Below the pieces are notes generated by a model. The model ran no database searches. It had not been told where the DNA came from and saw only the letters and a list, made by a program, of their open reading frames with translations. DNA of 64,000 nucleotides, taken from NCBI GenBank assembly GCA_044432725.1, contig JAWXUL010000011.1, positions 1 to 64,000 of the forward strand, read 5' to 3'. The position numbers and the translations under genes were made by a program. This stretch comes from JAWXUK01 sp044432725. Lineage in GTDB: Bacteria > Bacillota > Clostridia > Oscillospirales > Oscillospiraceae. Shown here in pieces: positions 8,196 to 17,568 of the stretch (position 1 is its first letter; every line of letters begins with the position of its first letter).

Positions 8196-11100
8196 ATGTC
8201 GTATCAAAATTTCGTAAAACAAGTAGGTGCTGTTGCACTTTCTGGATTATTGATCACAAGTGCCGTTCAAAATACCCAAGCTCATTGGGCAGATACTACG
8301 CTAACAAACTGGGTAAGTGCTGGACTACTAGAGGAAGAGGGTTCATCTCCTGAAAGAGTCATAACTACTGCTGAGTTTGTTGAAATGGCAAATAAAATCA
8401 CTGAAAAAGATTTTACCCTTGAAACAATACAAGAAATCAATGGCTTGCAGGATTTAAAAGAACATTCCTCCATCACAAGAGAGCAAGTGGCTGTTTTTAT
8501 TACGCTTCTTACGGATATCAAAGGGAGTGAAGAAGTTTATTTTCAAGATCATGATGCGATAAGTCCATGGGCAAAAGAAAGCGTTTCTGCTGTGAAAGAG
8601 AAAGGTTATTTACTTGGAAAAGGAAATAACACCTTCGCAGGGAAAGACGTACTCAATCTGGGGGAGGCGGTTGTGATTTTGGATAAAGTCAGAGAGGAAT
8701 TATTGGATATGAGAAGCAGTGATCAAGAAAACAGTAAGGAAACGATCGCAAGAGAAAAAATTGCTGTTTTAGAAGACTTGATGGAACAAGCCAAAGAAAA
8801 AGAAATTGACTTTTTCAAAGAGGAATCCACCATCTTTTTTGCCAACGAATTTTTAAAGTATGCCAGTTGGGACGCAGCGAATAAAGACATTATCAAATTA
8901 CAATATGAGCGATTTACCCAAGCCATGGGCTTAACTGTGAATGCTGACGGCAGTAAACTCAGTGGCAATCCTGAAGATTATCTGCCAGAATTTCAGCGTG
9001 ACGAGGTAATCGCCATGGTAGAAACATCCATTGCAGAGCTTCAACAGGTGTTATCAGGTGCAATCACAAGACCTGATTACCCAAGAGTCCCTTGGGAGGA
9101 AGTATCTTTTGTGGATGGCAACATCCAAGCAAATGGGCAAGTTTACTTTCTTCATGATTATTTCTCAAAACCCTTTGAAACTCCAGAAAATGATCCAACT
9201 TTATACAATGATTTCTTAGGTAATGTGATTTCCCCACCAGCTTTGGCGCCAAATTCTGTGCTGAATCAGGAAGGAGATCTTGACACCTATCGCTTAGAGG
9301 AAATGAAAAACACAGAGGATACAGGCGTGGGGTTTGGGATGTTATGGCATGGCCCTCTTCCACAGTGGATACTAGAAATGGACTCAGAAGCAAATAAGGG
9401 AACAAGTTATTTTTCCGCCTATGACATTGATAATCCATTGATTCGAGATGCTTGGTCTACTGTTTTTGAAAATTATATTCCTGTTATGGACGAAAAAAAT
9501 TATATCAATCTTGGATATGTTTTGCATAATGAACCACATTGGGTCAGCGGCACTGGGCATTGGGCAGTGACTGCAGATGTTTCCACACACACCATTGCCA
9601 AGTTCCAAGAATGGCTTCATGCCCGCTATGAAACCATAGAAAAACTCAATGAAAATTGGGGCAGTGAATATAAAATTTTCAAGAAGTAAATGTAAAAGTA
9701 CCAATGGCAAAAGGGGATTTATACTACCCTGCAGGCTCAGACCAATTATATGAGCGTCCTATTGTCAATTCTGCCACAGAAGGTTCCATTATTGACCTCA
9801 TTTCTCTCCCCACTGCAGAAGAAGAAGGAAAAACCTTTGTTGAAGTAGACACAAGCATTGCTTTTGATCAATATTTTTATCTAACACCGGAACAAGTGGC
9901 AGAAGCAAGTGAAAAAGGTCTTGTGATTTCGATGAAAATGGATACGACTTTAAAGGGAAATAACTTGTGCATTAATGTGTCTGGTGCAGAAGGACAAGGG
10001 CGTATTCAAGCGATGAGCTGGTTTAATCTAGGTTCTGAGAGTGTTTCTGTGTTTGTTCCTCCTTCCCATTTTATCTCTGGAGAAGAAAATAAAGTGGAAG
10101 TATGGTTTGGGAAAGAAATAACTGATAAAGTCTATGAATTAAATTTCCGAATTGGAGAATTTATTTCTCCTGTTTATTATGATTATTGTATGTTCAATAT
10201 GGATCGAGGGATGGAATGGTTCACTTTCTTGCAAGATGGCATTTTAGAATATGACCCCAATGCCCTTACTTCTATCAAAGCAATGCCTGATTTATTTGTG
10301 GAAGAAAACCATAGCCATGGTATAAATTTTGAGGCTATGAGCGAATTGACCACAATTTTAGGGGATATGTGAAAATAAGATAAAGAGATTTACGACAAAC
10401 AACCACGCAGTCTTGGGAAAATCGTTATGCCTATTACTGGCAAGAACTGATGACTTATGATTTTACTTCTAGTGTGGCACCTGAAAAAGGCAGATTAAAT
10501 TCAGAAGGTCACTTTCTCTCAACAACACAATATCGAGATTTAGAAATGACTGCTGAATATGTAGAGTCTACTATTTGGCTTGGGACCGTTTTGGGCATGG
10601 ATGCAAATTTGCATTGGTATTGGTCACGAAATCCTGATGGTTCTTTGGATGAACATATGACACAAGTGGGGCATGAAAGTGGACTAAGCAATGCCTTTCC
10701 TGGATCTGTTTCTTCTCAACCTAGAGTTGTAAACGCTGTTTCACAAACAATGATGGATTTAAATGCTTACTCTGATATTTTTTTAAACTTTCAAGAAGCC
10801 GAAAAGCCAATGCGCGTGTTTTATTCAGAGACTTCTGTCTTGAATAAACACGACCATATGGAAAAAGTGTTTAAACTTATGGAAATCTCTATTTTGATGG
10901 TCTGTCTGTTGGGTTTGCCACAGAAAATATCATAAACCAACAAGATAATTCTCTGTGGGATGTCATCATTGTGAGAGAAACCCAATATGTGACAGATGGT
11001 GAGGTCCAAGCACTACAAAGTTACTTAGATGCAGGTGGCACCATTGTGATTGATGATGTCAGTTTAAAGTACAATGAATATCAAGTACCAAGAACAACTT

Positions 11101-11426
11101 CTCTTTCTGTAAGTAATGGAAATATCATTACGGCTAATACATCAGCAGAGGTGCGAGAAGAAGCTTTGAAACAAGTGACTCAACCTGAATTGATACTGAG
11201 CGAAACAAATGGTAATGATTTAGATGCCTGTTTGTGGCGAGTAACCACAAATGCGCAAGGAGAAAACGTTATGGTTATTTTAAATCTTGGCAACACTACT
11301 GGGAAAATTAGTATTACAGAGAATGGAAACAAAGTAGATATGACAGATCTGTACACAGGAAATCAACTAGGGGAAGAATTTGAAATACCTTCAGAGGGTG
11401 TTCTTGTCTTGGTGCAATCTAACTAA
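8196..11426 (+). pseudogene. SLH-anchored GH42-like (clan GH-A) glycosidase, multiply frameshifted
   Basis: Four successive reading frames (8196-9689, 9704-10372, 10450-10935, 10971-11426) make one protein of about 1,070 residues. It has a signal peptide (LSGLLITSAVQNTQA), two weak SLH-like modules (about 29-150) and a linker helix. A beta-galactosidase-like barrel follows, with the acid/base motif GYVLHNEPHW and a candidate nucleophile in LNSEGHFLS. Then comes a flavodoxin-like trimerisation domain (GNLYFDGLSVGFATENI, LQSYLDAGGTIVIDDV) and a small beta domain. Lesions lie near 9680, at 10365-10450 (at least two) and near 10870. It was probably a surface-displayed exoglycosidase acting on beta-galactosides or a related algal or plant glycan. 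The exact GH family is uncertain. Confidence 0.8.
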
Positions 11427-11815
11427 ATTCTATAGACAATCAATCGGGGAATCTTTCATACATTTCACTCATATCTACCTGATTTGAGTGGAATGTATTT
11501 TTAAGTGGACTTAGTATAAGCATAAATTGATATAAGCTTAAATGAAAGTGCGAAAAAAGATTTGGTAAAATGACCCAAGCATTACCAAAACTAAATGCTG
11601 ATATTCCAGTTTTAGCCGAAACAGAACACCTGAAAGAATTATATTTCCCTTTTTCATTTTCTACCTCATTACTAGTACTATCTGTTATAATAGTTGTCAC
11701 CAGAGGGGAAATTGATCCGATGAAGGTAGAGAAAAAACAACAGAAAATACCACTCCAGATGGGATGACATAAATTTGTGCAATTTAGAGAACAATATTTA
11801 TTCTCGTAAAAAGTG
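11427..11815. other. Intergenic stretch, no convincing gene
   Basis: Two overlapping short frames on opposite strands (about 11440-11767) have no ribosome site and no family resemblance. I see nothing functional here except the promoter that begins at 11816. Confidence 0.5.
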
Positions 11816-11844
11816 TTGACTTCATTTTATATAGGGTATATACT
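11816..11844 (+). promoter_or_regulatory. Strong sigma-A promoter for GH43
   Basis: TTGACT (11816-11821), 17-bp spacer and TATACT (11839-11844). The coding start is about 200 bp downstream, and the leader carries a 61-bp hairpin-forming miniature element. Confidence 0.75.
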
Positions 11845-11881
11845 TTTAGAAAGGGAATAGAGCCATAATTTTCTTGTGTAT

Positions 11882-11942
11882 GGCAATACCTCATAATTCC
11901 CGTTCTTCCAAAGTTAGGAATGAGGGCTTGTGAAGTGTTGCC
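11882..11942. repeat. Short (61 bp) copy of the miniature inverted-repeat family
   Basis: It starts GGCAATACCTCATAATTCCC and ends with AGTGTTGCC, matching the two ends of the 158-207 bp elements but lacking their middle. The arms can fold into one long imperfect hairpin in the 5' leader of the GH43 transcript. Confidence 0.75.
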
Positions 11943-12052
11943 CTAACTTTTTTTGAATTCGTTTTTCCCTTTGTAACAATAATTGAAGGACTTAGAATCT
12001 CCTATGACTTTTGAGATAGTGAACCTAAATTTTTTTTAAGAGAGGTATTATT

Positions 12053-13681
12053 ATGATTCATAACCCAATTTTAACTGGATTTCATCCAGATCCATCTATC
12101 CTTAGGGTGGGGGAAGAGTATTTTTTGGTCACTTCTTCCTTTGAGTGGCTTCCAGCACTGCCAATTTATCGTTCGACTGATTTAGAACATTGGGAATTGG
12201 TATGTCACGCCCTTTTGGAAGAGAGAGATTTACAAGGAATTTCTTCGGCATGTGGGATTTGGGCACCAGCACTTTCTTTTTCTGCTGAAAACCAACTGTT
12301 TTACCTCAGTTATTCCTTGGTCTATGGATTTCAACAGAATAATTTTGATATTGAAAATTTTGTCATCACAGCAACACACCCAAGAGATACTTGGTCAAAA
12401 CCAAAGTATCTCTCTAGTTCTGGCTTTGACCCTAGTTTTTTTCATGATGTTGATGGTAAATCCTATGTCGTCAGCCTAGAATGGGAATTTCGACAACATT
12501 ACACCCATCCCGGACGAATTATTCTCCAAGAATACGATCGAGAAAAGAGCATTTTAGTGGGTAATGTTCATATTCTTTCTACAGGAGCAAGCAAACGAGG
12601 TTGTGCCGAGGGACCAAATCTTTATTACCGTAATGGATTTTACTATCTTTTGATTGCCGAAGGAGGGACTGGTTATGGACATTGCACTACCGTTTCTCGA
12701 GCAACAAAGGTGACAGGTCCCTATGAACCAGCGCCAAACAACCCCTTACTTACTTCTTATCGTGAAGATTTCGATGAAATAGGAATCCCAAATTCTGCAA
12801 AACCTTGGCGATATGCAAAGGGACAAGTGCTCCAAAAAGCAGGTCATGGGAATTTAGTGGAAACCCCAGAAGGTGAAACCTATTGTACACATCTTTTATC
12901 ACGCCCCATTGGTGAGGAACATTATTCCGTTTTAGGACGTGAAACTGGAATTCAGCAGTGTATTTGGAAAGATGATTGGATTTTTCTTAACAATGGGGAC
13001 ATCATAGCCGAAGAATACACCCCAAAACCACGAAATACTCGTCCTTCTTCTTGTTATCCTGCCAAAGAAGGTGTGGTGCATGATGATTTTACGCAGAATA
13101 TACCAAACTATTATTATGCTCCTCGCTGTCCTCTCTCAGATGAGTGGGTGAAAGTGACCAAAGAAGGACTTTCCCTCCGAGGCAGAGGCTCTCTTTTCGG
13201 TAAATATCATACCTCGCTATTGGCTAGAAAATCCAATGCTTTTTCGTTTCAAGTAGATACTAAACTAGTTACAAAACCTGAAAATCATTTACAAATGGCA
13301 GGTTTAACCAACTATTACAACAATGAAAATTTTTATTTCTTGCGACTGTATTATAGTCAAAGTCATGATTCTTTGGCATTAGGAATATTGGAAGGAAAAC
13401 AAGGCGCCCGAGAAGAATATACAAAATATTCAGTCAAATTAAAAGAATTTAACTGTATTTACCTTCGAGCTGTGGTTGATTATGAAGAATTACAATATTA
13501 TTACAGCTATGATGATAAATTATTTTATCCCATCGGTCCTGTCCTTCCCATGGGGATTTTGTCTGATGAATTTGCAGGTGGCTTCACAGGGTCTTTTGTG
13601 GGCTTAATTGCCACAGACATGATGTATCAAACTTGGGAAGCAACTTTTCCTTATTTGACCTATACAAACAAACCTTCGTAA
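12053..13681 (+). CDS. Glycoside hydrolase family 43 (beta-xylosidase / arabinofuranosidase type)
   Basis: 542 residues without signal peptide, so cytoplasmic. The N-terminal five-bladed propeller (about 1-320) holds the three family carboxylates: D13 in GFHPDPSI (general base), D126 in SGFDPSFF (pKa modulator) and E186 in GCAEGPNLY (general acid). The C-terminal third (about 350-540) is the jelly-roll domain common to GH43 beta-xylosidases. It would remove xylose or arabinose from the non-reducing ends of imported oligosaccharides. It is monocistronic, with its own promoter and terminator, and faces the large operon end to end. Specificity cannot be told from motifs alone. AAGAGAGG precedes the ATG. 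Confidence 0.9.
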   Translation: MIHNPILTGFHPDPSILRVGEEYFLVTSSFEWLPALPIYRSTDLEHWELVCHALLEERDLQGISSACGIWAPALSFSAENQLFYLSYSLVYGFQQNNFDIENFVITATHPRDTWSKPKYLSSSGFDPSFFHDVDGKSYVVSLEWEFRQHYTHPGRIILQEYDREKSILVGNVHILSTGASKRGCAEGPNLYYRNGFYYLLIAEGGTGYGHCTTVSRATKVTGPYEPAPNNPLLTSYREDFDEIGIPNSAKPWRYAKGQVLQKAGHGNLVETPEGETYCTHLLSRPIGEEHYSVLGRETGIQQCIWKDDWIFLNNGDIIAEEYTPKPRNTRPSSCYPAKEGVVHDDFTQNIPNYYYAPRCPLSDEWVKVTKEGLSLRGRGSLFGKYHTSLLARKSNAFSFQVDTKLVTKPENHLQMAGLTNYYNNENFYFLRLYYSQSHDSLALGILEGKQGAREEYTKYSVKLKEFNCIYLRAVVDYEELQYYYSYDDKLFYPIGPVLPMGILSDEFAGGFTGSFVGLIATDMMYQTWEATFPYLTYTNKPS

Positions 13682-13698
13682 GATTTCTTATGACAAGA

Positions 13699-13730
13699 AA
13701 AACCAGAGTATTCATATACTCTGGTTTTTT
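13699..13730 (+). terminator. Terminator after GH43
   Basis: AACCAGAGTAT pairs with ATACTCTGGTT around TCAT, followed by TTTT, 20 bp after the stop. A second, weaker dyad at about 13755-13800 may serve the convergent operon. Confidence 0.9.
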
Positions 13731-13813
13731 GCTGAAATTCTAAAAATATTCCAAGATGAAGGTATGATGTCAAGTATTTTACCCTTCCATCATGACATCT
13801 CTAAAGTCTAAAC

Positions 13814-15076
13814 TCATAAATTTTCGATTCTTTGCTCTAAGACTTTGACTTCTCCACAACGTAGGTGCAGCTCTGCCTTCCAAATGTCTCCAGTTTCAGT
13901 CAACACTGACTTTTGCCACCAATTTTCTACATAATTTACTAAAAAGCTTTCATCATATGCCACATAAATTAGCTTATCATTTTGAAAAAATCGTACAAAG
14001 TTGATTTTCTCTGGATACAAGGAGGCAACTCTGGGAAATCGTTGGTTTTGATAATGCATATGAGGTTCTAGTCCCTGAAAATAATACCACTCAGACTCAG
14101 GGATGGGTTCTTGCCGTATACCAATCATTTCTGCCATTCGATATGCAAAAAAACGATCCTCCCCCTCTGTAATTCCCCAATCACAAGGTGGCTCCTGTTT
14201 TGTCATGTTGTTGTAATATCCCCAAGAAGTAGCAAGTTCCTCACAAACAGTCAACTGTCCAAGTGCCTGAGAATCTTCATTGATTACGATGGGTTTCTCT
14301 CCTGCAAATTCTTGTGCTCGGCAAATTAAGTTATATAATTTGCCTCTACTTTGACCGTTTCCGTGAAGGAACACAACGTCGCTGGCTTTACAAACTTCTT
14401 CATCCAAGGTGCCTCCATAAGGGGAACATCCAACCAACATTCCTCCAGAACACTCTCTTGCAAGGTCAATCAATGCGACCATTCCTTGTGGTTCTTTGAT
14501 GATAGGTAAGTGGTTAAAGCAACTTAAATTGTATTCATTTGCCACTTCAATCATCACATTTGTATAGGCTTTGTCTTTCAAAATACGTGACATTTTACGA
14601 ACTATATTCAAAATTGCCTGTGCTCCATCTAGATTTCTGGTGTTTGCCCCATAAAAATAACTAACAATCACAACCATACCTAGTTTGTCACAAGCAGTGA
14701 TGATGCGGTCTAAACGATTCAAATAGTTTAAGTCAATCTCTAAACCATCGAAAGAAAAGGGGTTGTTTTCCATCTCTTCTCCCTTAACAGTAAAGCAAGA
14801 ACCACCCCCTTGCATGCCGACTGTGATACATCGCAGTCCTTTTGCATACCACTGGGGGAGTGCCTCGATCATTTCACTTGTATTTGTGTCAGGATCAAAG
14901 TTTTTTCCGTAACGAGATTGAAAAACAGGGTTATCACTTTCAAAAAGTCCTTGGATAAAGCGAGCATTCATTAACAAACCTCGCATCTTTTCCTTACTTT
15001 CAGGAATTTCTTCATAGGTCAGTTTGCCATTAACACGAAATTTTCTACCCTCTATGGTTAATTTTGTTGTACCCAT
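13814..15076 (-). CDS. Clan GH-A (cellulase-like TIM barrel) glycoside hydrolase, family unassigned
   Basis: 420 residues with no signal peptide. The two carboxylates expected in clan GH-A retaining enzymes are visible at the right spacing: acid/base E181 in MIEVANEYNL (after beta-4, preceded by N) and nucleophile E266 in PIVINEDSQ (beta-7). A short N-terminal stretch (TIEGRKFRVNGKLTYEE) resembles the start of GH5/GH2-like barrels, and the C-terminus (about 350-420) looks like a small beta domain. It is the last gene of the ten-gene operon, 12 bp after kduD. I infer an intracellular exo- or endo-hydrolase acting on the desulfated oligosaccharide. I cannot place it in a numbered family. Confidence 0.72.
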   Translation of the reverse strand: MGTTKLTIEGRKFRVNGKLTYEEIPESKEKMRGLLMNARFIQGLFESDNPVFQSRYGKNFDPDTNTSEMIEALPQWYAKGLRCITVGMQGGGSCFTVKGEEMENNPFSFDGLEIDLNYLNRLDRIITACDKLGMVVIVSYFYGANTRNLDGAQAILNIVRKMSRILKDKAYTNVMIEVANEYNLSCFNHLPIIKEPQGMVALIDLARECSGGMLVGCSPYGGTLDEEVCKASDVVFLHGNGQSRGKLYNLICRAQEFAGEKPIVINEDSQALGQLTVCEELATSWGYYNNMTKQEPPCDWGITEGEDRFFAYRMAEMIGIRQEPIPESEWYYFQGLEPHMHYQNQRFPRVASLYPEKINFVRFFQNDKLIYVAYDESFLVNYVENWWQKSVLTETGDIWKAELHLRCGEVKVLEQRIENL

Positions 15077-15088
15077 CCTTTTCTCCTT

Positions 15089-15883
15089 TTATGGTTGTTT
15101 TCCAATATAGGCAAGAATACCACCATCCACATACAAAACGTGTCCATTGACAAAGTTTGATGCTTCAGAAGCCAAAAAGACAGCGGGACCTGCCAAATCT
15201 TCAGGGGTTCCCCAACGTTCTGCTGGTGTTTTTGCCATTAAGAAGGTATCGAAGGGATGTTTAGATCCATCTGCTTGAGGTTCACGAAGAGGTGCAGTTT
15301 GTGGTGTGGCAATATACCCTGGGCCAAGTCCGTTACACTGGATGTTTTTATGACCATACTCGGAACAAATGTTACGTGTCAGCATTTTAAGTCCACCTTT
15401 TGCAGAGGCATAAGCAGACACCGTTTCTCTGCCTAATTCACTCATCATAGAACAAATATTGATGATTTTTCCACCACCTTTGGTAATCATAGAAGGAATC
15501 ACTGCCTTTGCCATGATAAAAGGTGCCGCTAAATCCACATCAATGACTTGACGAAATTCTTCTGCAGACATTTCACACATAGGTATTCGTTTGATGATAC
15601 CAGCATTGTTCACCAAAATATCAATAACACCCACTTCTTGTTCAATTTTCTTTACCATATCAGAAACTTGTGCTTCATTTGTCACATCGCAAACATAACC
15701 ATGGGCTTTGATTCCAATTTTTTCATAAGCTTCCAGTCCCTTTTCCATACTCTCTTGAGAGCTTGAGTTAAAGACTAAGGTTGCGCCAGCATTTGAAAGA
15801 GCCTCTGCCATGGCAAAACCAATGCCATGAGCACCTCCAGTGACTAAAGATATTTTTCCTGTTAAATCAAATATATTGTTCAT
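15089..15883 (-). CDS. kduD: 2-deoxy-D-gluconate 3-dehydrogenase / gluconate 5-dehydrogenase-like SDR
   Basis: 264-residue classical short-chain dehydrogenase. It has the cofactor glycine motif TGGAHGIG (about 15-22), NNAG (about 92-95), catalytic Ser in ICSMMSE, and Tyr/Lys in SAYASAKGG. The C-terminus VDGGILAYIGKQP is typical of the KduD/DhuD-like group. Working after KduI it converts the 2,5-diketo-3-deoxygluconate intermediate to 2-keto-3-deoxygluconate with NAD(P)H. It lies 13 bp from kduI in the same operon, which supports uronate use over a general sugar alcohol role. KDG kinase and aldolase are not in this window. Confidence 0.88.
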   Translation of the reverse strand: MNNIFDLTGKISLVTGGAHGIGFAMAEALSNAGATLVFNSSSQESMEKGLEAYEKIGIKAHGYVCDVTNEAQVSDMVKKIEQEVGVIDILVNNAGIIKRIPMCEMSAEEFRQVIDVDLAAPFIMAKAVIPSMITKGGGKIINICSMMSELGRETVSAYASAKGGLKMLTRNICSEYGHKNIQCNGLGPGYIATPQTAPLREPQADGSKHPFDTFLMAKTPAERWGTPEDLAGPAVFLASEASNFVNGHVLYVDGGILAYIGKQP

Positions 15884-15896
15884 AATCTTCTCCCTA

Positions 15897-16739
15897 TTAT
15901 TTCATTTCCGTGGGCGAGAAGCTATCCATATCATCAAAAGCCTGATTTTCTCCCCCCATTGCCCAGATAAAGGAATAAGCAGAGGTACCTCCACCAGAGT
16001 GGATACTCCAAGAAGGAGAAATCACTGCCATTTCGTTTTTCATCACCACGTGACGGGTTTCTTGTGGCTCTCCCATCATATGGAATACAACTTGACCTTC
16101 TGGTACTTCGAAATAAGTATAAACTTCCATACGACGTTCATGTGTGTGGGAAGGCATTGTATTCCAGACGCTCCCTTCTTCCAAAATCGTCATACCCATG
16201 GACAGTTGGCAAGTTTTTAATACATCAGGGTGAATAAATTGATACAAAGAACGTTTGTTAGAAGTTTTTAATTCACCAAGTTCTCTTTTGTTGGCATCTC
16301 CAATGGTCAATAATTTTGTCTCGTAAGAACAGTGGGCAGGTGCTGAAACCATATAAAACTTCGCTGGTTTAGTTCCGTCTTTACTTTGGAAAGTGACTTC
16401 TTTTGTCCCCATGGTAATGTATAAACAGTCTTTGTAATTCAATTTGTATTCTTTGCCGTCTGCGTTAATAGTTCCTTCTGCCCCTAAGTTGAAAATACCA
16501 ATTTCACGGCGTTCCAAGAAGAAACTTGTGCCAAAATTTGCCCAGATATCCAAATCTTTGTCAATAGACACAGTTTCTGTCGTGGGCATACATCCTAAAG
16601 TGACCATTCTATCTACATGAGAATAGACTGATATGACTTTATTTGCTTCATAGAGATTTTCGATGAGAAATTCCTCGCGAACTTCTTCTGTAGTGTAGCG
16701 CTTAAAGTCTTTTTGATTGGCTGAATAACGAATTTCCAT
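15897..16739 (-). CDS. kduI: 5-dehydro-4-deoxy-D-glucuronate isomerase
   Basis: 280 residues, standard for KduI, a zinc-binding cupin-like isomerase. The metal site is visible in PSHTHERRMEVYTYFEVPEG with a further histidine in SWSIHSGGGTSAYSFIWAM. It isomerises the linear 4-deoxy-5-keto uronate, which forms spontaneously from the unsaturated uronic acid released by GH88, to the 2,5-diketo form used by KduD. The gene lies 12 bp after the discoidin-like gene. Its presence next to GH88 is strong evidence that the substrate polymer is cut by a lyase and contains a uronic acid. Confidence 0.95.
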   Translation of the reverse strand: MEIRYSANQKDFKRYTTEEVREEFLIENLYEANKVISVYSHVDRMVTLGCMPTTETVSIDKDLDIWANFGTSFFLERREIGIFNLGAEGTINADGKEYKLNYKDCLYITMGTKEVTFQSKDGTKPAKFYMVSAPAHCSYETKLLTIGDANKRELGELKTSNKRSLYQFIHPDVLKTCQLSMGMTILEEGSVWNTMPSHTHERRMEVYTYFEVPEGQVVFHMMGEPQETRHVVMKNEMAVISPSWSIHSGGGTSAYSFIWAMGGENQAFDDMDSFSPTEMK

Positions 16740-16751
16740 ATTATTTACTCC

Positions 16752-17558
16752 TTATGATAACTTTTCTGTTCCGTATACTTCTATTTGGGTTAAGGCTGGA
16801 AAAGGGGATGGATCATCAGATTTGATGAGTTTGAATAGAACTAAGTTTGTCACGACTCGAGGTTTCATGGGAAAACTTTGTGGAAGTGCTGACTTTACAA
16901 ATTTCAAAATTTCAGTACTTCCATCGGAAAAAGAAATTTCACCTTGCACCCAAAAATTATCATGGGGAAAATCAGCTCGGAGTGTGATTTTTACTTCATC
17001 AACTACAACTTCTCGACCAAATTCAAGGGTCAATGCTGCCTCTGGATCACGATTCACCCCCCAAGAACTATAGGGGTACTTGCCGTGAGAATCATTGTTG
17101 AACACACCATCAATCGCATTTCTAGAAGCAAATACAGCTTCGTTTCTAGTTTCTACATTTGCTTTACTATGGGGGTAGAAACAGTCATTTTGATGGTGGT
17201 CATAAGGGTTCATACTAAGATTTTTTCTCCCATTTATTTCTGCTTCTGTTGCTTTTCTTGCTGTGAGCACATGCAAATCTCCGACAAAAGCTTTTGGGGG
17301 ATAACAAACAGCATCTTTGTCAAAAGGAATGGGAAAACGAAGGATACCACCTTCCTCACGTTTTGAGACATAAACCAAAGTTTCAGCCATAGCTTCATCT
17401 AGTTTTACCCAATAAAATCCATATTCTCCTCCTACTTCTAGTAGTATCACATCTTTTTCCTGATATTTTGTAGTATGCACCAAAGAAATCCCTTGTCCAC
17501 AAGGGGAACTTGTTGCGATTGTTTTCCCAGAGTTTAAAATTTTCATACTGAAAGACAT
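16752..17558 (-). CDS. Discoidin (F5/8 type C)-like carbohydrate-binding protein, intracellular
   Basis: 268 residues, no signal peptide or membrane segment. The C-terminal half (about 125-268) has a discoidin-like jelly-roll pattern: ASRNAIDGVFNNDSHGKYPY, then SSWGVNRDPEAALTLEFG and VDEVKITLRADFPHDNFW. The N-terminal half (about 1-110) is an uncharacterised beta-rich domain. Such modules usually bind glycans outside the cell, so a stand-alone cytoplasmic copy between kduI and GH88 is unusual. It may bind or present oligosaccharide intermediates, or be an enzyme of unknown type. I do not assign a reaction. Confidence 0.65.
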   Translation of the reverse strand: MSFSMKILNSGKTIATSSPCGQGISLVHTTKYQEKDVILLEVGGEYGFYWVKLDEAMAETLVYVSKREEGGILRFPIPFDKDAVCYPPKAFVGDLHVLTARKATEAEINGRKNLSMNPYDHHQNDCFYPHSKANVETRNEAVFASRNAIDGVFNNDSHGKYPYSSWGVNRDPEAALTLEFGREVVVDEVKITLRADFPHDNFWVQGEISFSDGSTEILKFVKSALPQSFPMKPRVVTNLVLFKLIKSDDPSPFPALTQIEVYGTEKLS

Positions 17559-17568
17559 ACTTTTCCTC

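Noticed and set aside
11440..11767. Two opposing short ORFs between the GH42-like pseudogene and GH43
   Set aside because: No ribosome site, no family resemblance and mutual overlap.
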